Below, piece after piece: positions 57,803 through 64,000 of a DNA stretch of 64,000 nt. The stretch spans positions 434,001-498,000 of the forward strand of contig NZ_JACRSR010000001.1 in assembly GCF_014384795.1 (NCBI RefSeq). Direction: 5' to 3'. The notes below the pieces were generated by a model. The model worked only from the letters and a program-made list of their open reading frames with translations. It was not told the DNA's origin and made no database searches. The DNA is from Gehongia tenuis. GTDB lineage: Bacteria; Bacillota; Clostridia; Christensenellales; NSJ-53. Every line of letters begins with the position of its first letter. The first letter of the stretch is position 1. Position numbers and translations under genes: made by a program.

Positions 57803-58768
57803 TTACCCCTGGCCCATGAGAAGGGCCATGACCGCCTTCTGGGCATGGAGCCGGTTCTCCGCTTCCTCAAAGACGCGGCTTCCCGGCGAATCCATCACCT
57901 CGTCGGTGACCTCAAGGCCGCGGTGGGCGGGCAGGCAGTGCAGGAAGATGGCGTCCTTTGCCGCAAGGGCCATGAGCTCCCCGTTCACCTGATAGGGGGC
58001 GAAGATCCGGGCGCGCTTCTCCTGCTCCGCCTCCTGGCCCATGCTGGCCCAGGTATCGGTGTAAACGGCGTCAGCGTGGGAGACGGCGGCCCTGGGATCG
58101 TCCGTCAGCTCGATCCTCGCGCCGGAGGCCTTTGCCGCCTCCTTCGCCAGCTCGAGAATTTCCGCCTTCGGTTCGTAGCCCGCGGGGCAGGCGAGGGTGA
58201 GGGAGACCCCGAGCTTGCTTGTGATGAGCAATAGGGAGTTCGCCATGTTGTTGCCGTCGCCCACGTAGGCGAGCCGGAGGTTTTCCAGCGTGCCCTTCTG
58301 CTCGTAGAGGGTCAGCATGTCCGCCAGCACCTGGCAGGGATGGAAGTCGTCGGTGAGTCCGTTGATCACCGGCACCCCGGCGTGCCGGGCGAGGCCCTCC
58401 ACGTCCGCCTGGGCGAAGGTGCGGATCATGATGCCGTCCACCATCCGCCCCAGCACATTCGCCACGTCATAGACCGTCTCCCGGGTGCCAAGGCCCATCT
58501 CCCCGCCGGAGATGTACATGGCGTGGCCGCCGAGCTGAAAAAGACCCGTCTCAAAGGAGACCCGGGTGCGGGTGGAGGGCTTGGTGAAGATCATGGCCAT
58601 CACCCTGCCGGCAAGCAGGGGATGGGGGATGCCCGCCTTCTTCTCCGTCTTGAGCCGAAGGGCCAGGGCAAGAATCTGCAGGATGTCGTCCCGGTCGTAG
58701 CCGATGAGGTTCACCAGATTTTTCTGGGAAAAGGGCTTTTCGCCCTTGTAATTGTACAGATCAAGCAT
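57803..58768 (-). CDS. argF: ornithine carbamoyltransferase
   Basis: 321 residues. Carbamoyl-phosphate motif STRTR, ligand site HPCQ, ornithine motifs DTWASMG and the catalytic HCLP. It converts ornithine and carbamoyl phosphate to citrulline. It starts 2 bp after argD. Confidence 0.95.
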   Translation of the reverse strand: MLDLYNYKGEKPFSQKNLVNLIGYDRDDILQILALALRLKTEKKAGIPHPLLAGRVMAMIFTKPSTRTRVSFETGLFQLGGHAMYISGGEMGLGTRETVYDVANVLGRMVDGIMIRTFAQADVEGLARHAGVPVINGLTDDFHPCQVLADMLTLYEQKGTLENLRLAYVGDGNNMANSLLLITSKLGVSLTLACPAGYEPKAEILELAKEAAKASGARIELTDDPRAAVSHADAVYTDTWASMGQEAEQEKRARIFAPYQVNGELMALAAKDAIFLHCLPAHRGLEVTDEVMDSPGSRVFEEAENRLHAQKAVMALLMGQG

Positions 58769-58770
58769 GT

Positions 58771-59970
58771 TTACGCCTCCTTCAAGATTTCGCCCAGCAC
58801 GGACAGCAGTCCGTCGATTTCGGCCTTTTCGATGATGAGGGGGGGCACGAATCGAAGGGTGTTGCCGCCGGCGCAGTTGATGATGTAGCCCTTCTCAAAG
58901 GCCTTTGCCACCACCGCCCTGCCGTCCGTTTCGGACGAAAGGGCGAGGCCCAGCATGAGCCCCGTGCCCCGTACCGCCGCGGCCGCGGGACACCCGTTTG
59001 CGAGCCTTTCAAGGCCCGCCTTGAAATAGGCGCCTTTCTCCCGCACGGATTCGAGGAATCCTGGTTTACATAATTCATTCAGCACCGCCAGGCCCGCTGC
59101 GGTGGCAAGGAAGTTGCCGCCGAAGGTGGTGCCGTGGTTGCCGGGGGTGAAGGCGTCCGCCACGGGCGCCTTGGCCACCACCGCGCCGATGGGCACGCCG
59201 CCTCCCAGGCCCTTTGCCAGGGAGAACACGTCGGGGGAGAGGCCGTAATTTTCAAAGCTGAACATCCTGCCCGTGCGGCCGATGCCCGTTTGCACCTCGT
59301 CCAGCATGAACAGCACGCCTCTGTCCCGGCAAAGCTTTTGAAGGCCCTGCAGATATTCCGCGCCGCCCTCGATCACGCCGCCCTCGCCCTGAATGGTCTC
59401 CACCATCACGCCTGCGGTTTTTTTCGTGATGGCCTTTTCCATGGCCTCAAGATCGCCGTAGGGGACCTGGGCGAAGCCCTCCGGCAGCGGGGCGAAGGGG
59501 TCTTGATACTTCTTCTGGCCGGTGGCGGCCAGGGTGGCCAGCGTCCTGCCGTGGAAGGAGTTGAGCGCGGTGATGATCCCATATTTTTCGGGATCTTGCG
59601 CCTTGCCGTGGAGCCGGGCCAGCTTGAAGCAGCCCTCGTTGGCCTCGGCGCCGGAGTTGCCGAAGAACACCTTGTAGTCTCCGCCGGCCAGCTTTGCGAT
59701 CTTTGCGGCCAGCTTCGCCTGGGGCTCGATGTAAAAGAGGCTGGAGGTGTGCAGGAGCTTTTCCGCCTGACCCTGGATCGCCGCCACCAGCGCCGGGTGG
59801 GCGTAGCCCAGGCAGTTGACGGCAATGCCGGCGAGGAAGTCCACATAATTCTTGCCGTTCGTGTCCGTCAGCACCGAGCCCTCGCCCTTGACAAAGGCGG
59901 CGGGGGTGCGTTTGCCGAAGGTGTTCATGTAGTATTGTTCATCCAAAGCGATGATTTCGCTGATATTCAT
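58771..59970 (-). CDS. argD: acetylornithine aminotransferase
   Basis: Start 59970 (AAGGAGG, 5 bp spacing), 399 residues. PLP class III signatures: FGNSGAEANEGCFKLAR, LDEVQTGIGRTG and FSLAKGLGGGVPIGA, where Lys is the PLP residue. It makes N-acetylornithine from the semialdehyde. The adjoining argB stop is 10 bp upstream. Confidence 0.95.
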   Translation of the reverse strand: MNISEIIALDEQYYMNTFGKRTPAAFVKGEGSVLTDTNGKNYVDFLAGIAVNCLGYAHPALVAAIQGQAEKLLHTSSLFYIEPQAKLAAKIAKLAGGDYKVFFGNSGAEANEGCFKLARLHGKAQDPEKYGIITALNSFHGRTLATLAATGQKKYQDPFAPLPEGFAQVPYGDLEAMEKAITKKTAGVMVETIQGEGGVIEGGAEYLQGLQKLCRDRGVLFMLDEVQTGIGRTGRMFSFENYGLSPDVFSLAKGLGGGVPIGAVVAKAPVADAFTPGNHGTTFGGNFLATAAGLAVLNELCKPGFLESVREKGAYFKAGLERLANGCPAAAAVRGTGLMLGLALSSETDGRAVVAKAFEKGYIINCAGGNTLRFVPPLIIEKAEIDGLLSVLGEILKEA

Positions 59971-59980
59971 GGCGGCCTCC

Positions 59981-60859
59981 TTACACATCGTCGGTGACCA
60001 TGGTGCCGATGCCCTGGTCGGTGAAGATCTCAAGCAAAATGGGGTGGGGGATGGTGCCGTTGAGGATGTGGGTGCGGGCGACGCCCTCCTCCAGGGCCCG
60101 GATGCAGCCCTCCACCTTGGGGATCATGCCGCCGTCCACCACGCCGCTTCGGATAAGCTGGTAGATCTCGTCCACGGTGAGGTGGGAGATGAGAGTGGCG
60201 GGATCGCCGGGGTCGCGCCGGATGCCGTCCACGTCGGTGAGGAAGATGAGCTTTTCCGCATGGGCCGCCGCGGCGATTTCCCCGGCCACGGTGTCCGCAT
60301 TGATGTTGTAGGTCTCGCCGTTCTCGCCCACGCCGATGGGAGCGATGACGGGAATGTATTCATCGAGGGAGAGGGTGGTGAGCAGCTGAATATTGATGCT
60401 GTCGATCTCGCCCACGAACCCGAGGTCGGTGCCGTCCGGCGCACATTTTTTGTGGGCGCGGATGAGCCCCGCGTCCTTGCCGCAAAGGCCGATGGCCTTG
60501 CCGCCGAGGGCGCCCATGTGGGCCACGATGTCCTTGTTGATCTTGCCGCAAAGGACCATCTGCACCACCTCCATGGTGGCCGCGTCCGTCACCCGGAGGC
60601 CGCCCACGAATTGGGTCTCAATATTCAGCTTTTTCAGCATGGCGCTGATGTCCGGGCCTCCGCCGTGGACCACAATGGGATTCACGCCGCAGTATTTGAG
60701 CATGGTGATGTCCTGCAGGATGGTGCGGGTGAGAATCTCGTTTTTCATGGCGTTTCCGCCGTATTTGATGACCACCGTCTTGCCGTAAAGCTTTTGGATG
60801 TAGGGCAGGGCTTCGATCAGAATGTTGGCTTTGGCAACCAGGGTTTCCGTCTTATCCAT
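59981..60859 (-). CDS. argB: acetylglutamate kinase
   Basis: Start 60859 (AAAGGAG, 9 bp spacing), 292 residues. Motifs KYGGNAM, VHGGGP (active site), GKDAGLIRA and TDVDGI. The N-terminal 20 residues resemble the arginine-sensitive hexameric type with an extra helix ([15 protein letters not shown]), so arginine feedback is likely. It follows argC by 16 bp. Confidence 0.95.
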   Translation of the reverse strand: MDKTETLVAKANILIEALPYIQKLYGKTVVIKYGGNAMKNEILTRTILQDITMLKYCGVNPIVVHGGGPDISAMLKKLNIETQFVGGLRVTDAATMEVVQMVLCGKINKDIVAHMGALGGKAIGLCGKDAGLIRAHKKCAPDGTDLGFVGEIDSINIQLLTTLSLDEYIPVIAPIGVGENGETYNINADTVAGEIAAAAHAEKLIFLTDVDGIRRDPGDPATLISHLTVDEIYQLIRSGVVDGGMIPKVEGCIRALEEGVARTHILNGTIPHPILLEIFTDQGIGTMVTDDV

Positions 60860-60875
60860 GGAAATTCGCTCCTTT

Positions 60876-61910
60876 CTATAGGTACCAGGGGGAGTTGTCA
60901 AGGCCTGCCGTTTCCGGAAGGCCGAACAGAAGATTCATGTTCTCCACCGCCTGGCCGGCGGCGCCCTTGACCAGGTTGTCGATCACCGAGACGATGACCA
61001 CCCGGTTCGTCCGGGGGTCCACCACGAAGCCGATCCGGCACAGGTTGGTGCCCCGCACGTATTTGATCTGGGGCAGGCCCTTCTCCTCGATCTGGACGAA
61101 GGGCTCATCCTTGTAGAACTCCTGGTAGAGCCTCACGAAATCCCCATGGGCGATCTCGCCGGTGAGCTTCGCGTAGATGGTGGCGAGGATGCCCCGCTGG
61201 ATGGGGATGAGGTGGGGGGAGAAGGAGAGCACCACCGGCTTTCCGGCGAGCTTGGAGATCTCCTGCTCAATCTCCGATGTGTGGCGGTGGGTTCCCACGC
61301 CGTAGGCCTTGAAGCTCTCGTTGACTTCTGAGAAATGCAGGTCGGTGGAGGGCTTTCTGCCGGCGCCGGTCACGCCGCTCTTGGCGTCGATGATGATGCT
61401 GTCCGGGTCGATGAATCCCTTTTGCACCGCAGGAGCGAGCCCGAGGATGCTGCAGGTGGTGTAGCAGCCGGGATTGCCCACGATTTGACACTTTTGGATT
61501 TCCGCCCTGTGCAGCTCCGGCAGGCCGTACACCGCCTGCCGCATCAGCTCCGGCGCCGGATGCTTCACCTTGTACCAGGCTTCGTAGGTGGCCACATCGT
61601 CGTAGCGGAAGTCCGCCGACAGATCGATGATCTTTTTGCCGTAGGGGGCGAGCTTTTGGATGGTCTCCGCCGACGCGCCGTGGGGCAGGGCGGTAAAGAT
61701 AACGTCCGAATCCCCGCCGATTTTTTCAAAATTCATGCCCTCCAGCGTCTCGCACCGTGCGGCGAGATGGGGATAGGCCTCCCCAATTTTCTGGCCCTCG
61801 AAGCTTTGACTGACCAGGTGGACAAGGGTGACGGCGGGATGGCCGGCGAGGATACGGATGAGCTCAATCCCCACATAGCCCGTCGCGCCGATGATGCTCG
61901 CTTTGATCAT
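60876..61910 (-). CDS. argC: N-acetyl-gamma-glutamyl-phosphate reductase
   Basis: Start [14 protein letters not shown] at 61910, behind GGAGG; 344 residues. NADP site GATGYVG and the catalytic segment VGNPGCYTT (Cys). It is the first gene of the operon argC-argB-argD-argF-GNAT. Only argJ of the standard cluster is missing. The longer upstream frame is spurious. Confidence 0.95.
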   Translation of the reverse strand: MIKASIIGATGYVGIELIRILAGHPAVTLVHLVSQSFEGQKIGEAYPHLAARCETLEGMNFEKIGGDSDVIFTALPHGASAETIQKLAPYGKKIIDLSADFRYDDVATYEAWYKVKHPAPELMRQAVYGLPELHRAEIQKCQIVGNPGCYTTCSILGLAPAVQKGFIDPDSIIIDAKSGVTGAGRKPSTDLHFSEVNESFKAYGVGTHRHTSEIEQEISKLAGKPVVLSFSPHLIPIQRGILATIYAKLTGEIAHGDFVRLYQEFYKDEPFVQIEEKGLPQIKYVRGTNLCRIGFVVDPRTNRVVIVSVIDNLVKGAAGQAVENMNLLFGLPETAGLDNSPWYL

Positions 61911-61940
61911 GATGGAATACCTCCGAACAACTTTTTTATA

Positions 61941-61970
61941 ATTATACAAAGTTATGAATAATAATGCAAA
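61941..61970 (-). promoter_or_regulatory. arg operon promoter overlapped by an ARG box
   Basis: On the minus strand: TTGCAT (61969-61964), 17-bp spacer, perfect TATAAT (61946-61941). The sequence TTTGCATTATTATTCATA (61970-61953) matches the ArgR operator consensus at 17 of 18 positions and covers the -35 and part of the spacer, so ArgR with arginine should repress it. Confidence 0.82.
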
Positions 61971-62082
61971 TGATTTCGAGGGGTATTTTTCAATTTTTTT
62001 GGGGGACGGCGGCAAAAGCGCCGCATAAGTTCGGGCGGCGTCAGTCAAACTAAGGTGAAAATGTTGGATGGAGGTGGCGGCG

Positions 62083-63105
62083 ATGTGGAAGCGGTGGATG
62101 GTGTATCTATCGGTGGCGGCGCTGGTTTGCGGCGTAGGATATGCGGCGAGCCTTCCGGAAAAGCAGGCGGAGGCGCCCACGGTGCGGGCGGAAAAACGGC
62201 TTTTATATAAGGAAGTGACGGTGATGGGCGCGGCGGCCTGGGCGGACACGGAGACGGTGGCTTTGCCGGAGGGGGCGAAAGTGAAAAGCGTACTGGTGGA
62301 GCCGGGGGATTCCGTGCAGGCGGGGGAGGCGCTGTTTGCCCTGGACGACGGGGAAGCGGTCAGCGCGCTCAAAAAGGCGAAGGCGGAGCGTGAACTTTTT
62401 GCCGCCGAACAGCGCTCGGCCATGGCGAAGGCCCAGGATCAGCGGCTATTCGAGCAGCAGGCCATGGCGCAGGGGGCCTCGGCGGAGCTTTCCGCGTTCA
62501 ACGGAGCGGTGAGCGGCGGCGCCCAAAATCCTGCGGATGAGGCGGCGGCGCAGAAGCAGCTGGAACTCTATGACCTCACGATTGCGGAGCTGGAAGAGGC
62601 CCGGGACAGGCTCACCTTCCGCGCCGCCCTCTCCGGCGAGGTGGTTGCGGTGGGCGTTGCCGGGGGAAGCTACGCCGCCGCCGGATCCGGGGTGATCATC
62701 GGCAGCGGGCCCATGGAGGTCATGGTGAGCGCCGCCATGAACGACGGGGCGAAGCTCATGGACGGCCAAAGGGCCTATGCGGAAGCGGACGGACGGAGCT
62801 GGGAGGGCATCCTTCGGGACGTGAAGGTGGAGCCCGACGGGGAGGGCTACCGCACCACCGCCCGGCTGGAGGGCGCGGAAGGCCTCGCCCTCGGCGAGAC
62901 GGTGGAGGTGCGGGTGCGGGTGGAGGAGCGGGAGGCCGTCGCGCTGCCCCTTGCCGCCGTGGCCATGGATGGCGGGGAAGCCTGCGTCCTTTTGCCGGAC
63001 GGAAGCCGGAAGGCGGTCAGCCTGGGGCTCTCCGACGGCGCCTACGTGGAGGTCTCCGGACTTGCCGAAGGGGAGCGGGTGCTCCTGGAGGCGGCCCATG
63101 ATTGA
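62083..63105 (+). CDS. membrane fusion protein (MacA/HlyD-type)
   Basis: ATG 62083 is set by GGAGG 8 bp before; 340 residues. Anchor helix 5-22, then a lipoyl-type half (VKSVLVEPGDSVQAGEALFAL), an Ala/Glu/Lys-rich coiled hairpin (about 92-180), the second lipoyl half (FRAALSGEVVAVGV) and beta barrel. In monoderms such proteins work with MacB-like ABC transporters for export of peptides or antibiotics. The next gene overlaps by 8 bp. Confidence 0.87.
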   Translation: MWKRWMVYLSVAALVCGVGYAASLPEKQAEAPTVRAEKRLLYKEVTVMGAAAWADTETVALPEGAKVKSVLVEPGDSVQAGEALFALDDGEAVSALKKAKAERELFAAEQRSAMAKAQDQRLFEQQAMAQGASAELSAFNGAVSGGAQNPADEAAAQKQLELYDLTIAELEEARDRLTFRAALSGEVVAVGVAGGSYAAAGSGVIIGSGPMEVMVSAAMNDGAKLMDGQRAYAEADGRSWEGILRDVKVEPDGEGYRTTARLEGAEGLALGETVEVRVRVEEREAVALPLAAVAMDGGEACVLLPDGSRKAVSLGLSDGAYVEVSGLAEGERVLLEAAHD

Positions 63106-63766
63106 GATGGAGGGCGTGGTCAAGTATTACCGTCAGGCGAGAGGCGGGGTCCACGCCCTTCGGGGCGTGGATTTTTCCGTGGCGGACGGGGAATTCGTGG
63201 CGGTGACCGGCCCGTCGGGATCGGGCAAGTCCACGCTGCTCAACATCCTCGGGTGCCTGGACCGGCCGGACGGCGGCGAGTACCGCCTCGCCGGCAGGTC
63301 CGTGGCCCATCTTCGGCCCGCCCAGCTGGCGGAGGTGCGGCGCAAGGTGATCGGCTTCGTGTTCCAGTCCTTCCACCTGCTGCCCCGCATGACGGCCCAG
63401 GAGAACGTGGAGCTGCCCCTCATGCTCTCCGGCATCCCGCTGCCCTTCCGCAGGAAACGGGCGGGAGAGCTGCTGGAGAAAATGGGCCTGGGGGACCGGC
63501 TGCATCACCTGCCCGGCGAGCTTTCCGGCGGCCAGCGCCAGCGGGTGGCCATCGCGAGGGCGCTGGTGAAGGGGCCGGAGGTGATCTTCGCCGATGAGCC
63601 CACCGGCAACCTGGACGAGACCACCGGCAGGGAGATCATGGAGATTTTCGGCGGCCTCCACAAGGAGGGCTGCACGGTGGTGCTGATCACCCACCAGCCG
63701 GAGACCGCAAGGTGCGCCGGCAAGGGCTACCGCATGAAAAATGGACGATTGGAGCGATACTTTTGA
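63098..63766 (+). CDS. MacB/LolD-type ABC transporter ATPase
   Basis: 222 residues. Walker A GPSGSGKST, Q-loop FQSFHLLP, signature LSGGQRQRVAIARAL, Walker B VIFADEPTGNLD and H-loop ITHQP. The GNLD and lack of membrane part mark the LolD/MacB subfamily. Its ATG overlaps the fusion-protein stop; it overlaps the permease start by 4 bp. Confidence 0.94.
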   Translation: MIEMEGVVKYYRQARGGVHALRGVDFSVADGEFVAVTGPSGSGKSTLLNILGCLDRPDGGEYRLAGRSVAHLRPAQLAEVRRKVIGFVFQSFHLLPRMTAQENVELPLMLSGIPLPFRRKRAGELLEKMGLGDRLHHLPGELSGGQRQRVAIARALVKGPEVIFADEPTGNLDETTGREIMEIFGGLHKEGCTVVLITHQPETARCAGKGYRMKNGRLERYF

Positions 63767-64000
63767 GTTTTTGGGACATGGCCCGCATGGCTTTTCATCA
63801 TATGCGGCACAATTTCATGCGCTCCTTTTTGACCCTGCTGGGCATCGCCATCGGCGTGGCTTCCATCCTCACCGTCACCTCGGTGGGGGACGGCGGCCGG
63901 GCGCGGATGAACCGGGAGCTCATGCGCTTTGGCATCAACCGGGTCTGGATCTACCCCGAGGAGGACCCGCTGACGGTGAGGAGCGCCGCCGCGCTCATGG
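63763..64000 (+). CDS. MacB-type ABC permease, N-terminal part
   Basis: Open to the window end. The likely start is TTG 63763 (TTGA overlap); ATG 63778 is an alternative. The visible 79 residues show an amphipathic start, a first membrane helix (FLTLLGIAIGVASILTVTSV) and the start of the outer domain (RFGINRVWIYPEE, typical of MacB_PCD). Completes the three-gene export unit. Confidence 0.88.
   Translation, partial: MSFWDMARMAFHHMRHNFMRSFLTLLGIAIGVASILTVTSVGDGGRARMNRELMRFGINRVWIYPEEDPLTVRSAAALM

Overview
The window is a 64 kb, gene-dense, high-GC stretch of chromosome that looks like an anaerobic, low-oxygen-type Bacillota (Clostridia) with unusually high G+C. The basis is gene content: MrfAB-type repair proteins, YqeY, YpsA/SLOG, DUF134-NifX, M81 peptidase, a monoderm-type lipoprotein receptor, GPT-repeat collagen-like protein of the kind found on spore surfaces, and clean sigma-A promoters and T-tract terminators. 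No genus can be assigned from sequence reading alone. I see no prophage, insertion sequence, rRNA or CRISPR array.

Layout. 1-5169: end of thiI, an L,D-transpeptidase, and a translationally overlapping mrfA-mrfB DNA-repair pair. 5199-7398: a small membrane protein behind a perfect 24-bp palindrome, then a phosphate transporter with a structured leader and its PhoU-like partner. 7454-12424: thioesterase, class A penicillin-binding protein and FtsH. 12522-16402 (minus): MerR regulator, ureohydrolase and peptide-binding lipoprotein. 16596-22278: assorted small genes, a DUF134-NifX fusion with a His-rich tail, and a MarR-MATE pair; the fusion and MarR genes each have long inverted repeats bracketing the promoter. 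22334-25063 (minus): AraC/GyrI regulator, pyridoxal-type kinase, radical SAM protein.

25227-33917 is a seven-gene co-directional operon: a TIM-barrel protein, a soluble VTC-type polyphosphate-polymerase-fold protein, DUF4956 membrane protein, a CotH-family kinase, a large membrane-anchored glycosidase-like protein, a HEAT-repeat protein and a processive family 2 glycosyltransferase. I read it as a cell-surface glycan synthesis and modification system, and it is the best candidate here for an undescribed system.

34150-39977: M81 peptidase, GNAT and MarR genes (minus) diverging from a 1046-residue EndoQ-like nuclease fused to a UvrD-type helicase. 39996-45600: a second MerR regulator followed by five tandem sugar-phosphate isomerase/epimerase paralogues in two transcription units. 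Both units, and the ureohydrolase beside the other MerR, have promoters with 19-bp spacers, the hallmark of MerR activation. 45841-50848 (minus): collagen-like protein, iron alcohol dehydrogenase, YpsA-like protein, Xre regulator and a VWA protein. 51003-51805 (minus): eight tRNA genes (Pro, Glu, Ile2, Asp, Phe, Thr, Tyr, Leu). 51954-57255: two more isomerase-family genes, pgi, a 5'-nucleotidase-like HD protein and an acetyltransferase. 57281-61910 (minus): argC-argB-argD-argF plus a GNAT gene, with an ARG box over the promoter and no argJ. 62083-64000: MacA/MacB-like efflux or lipoprotein-transport genes, the last one cut by the window end.
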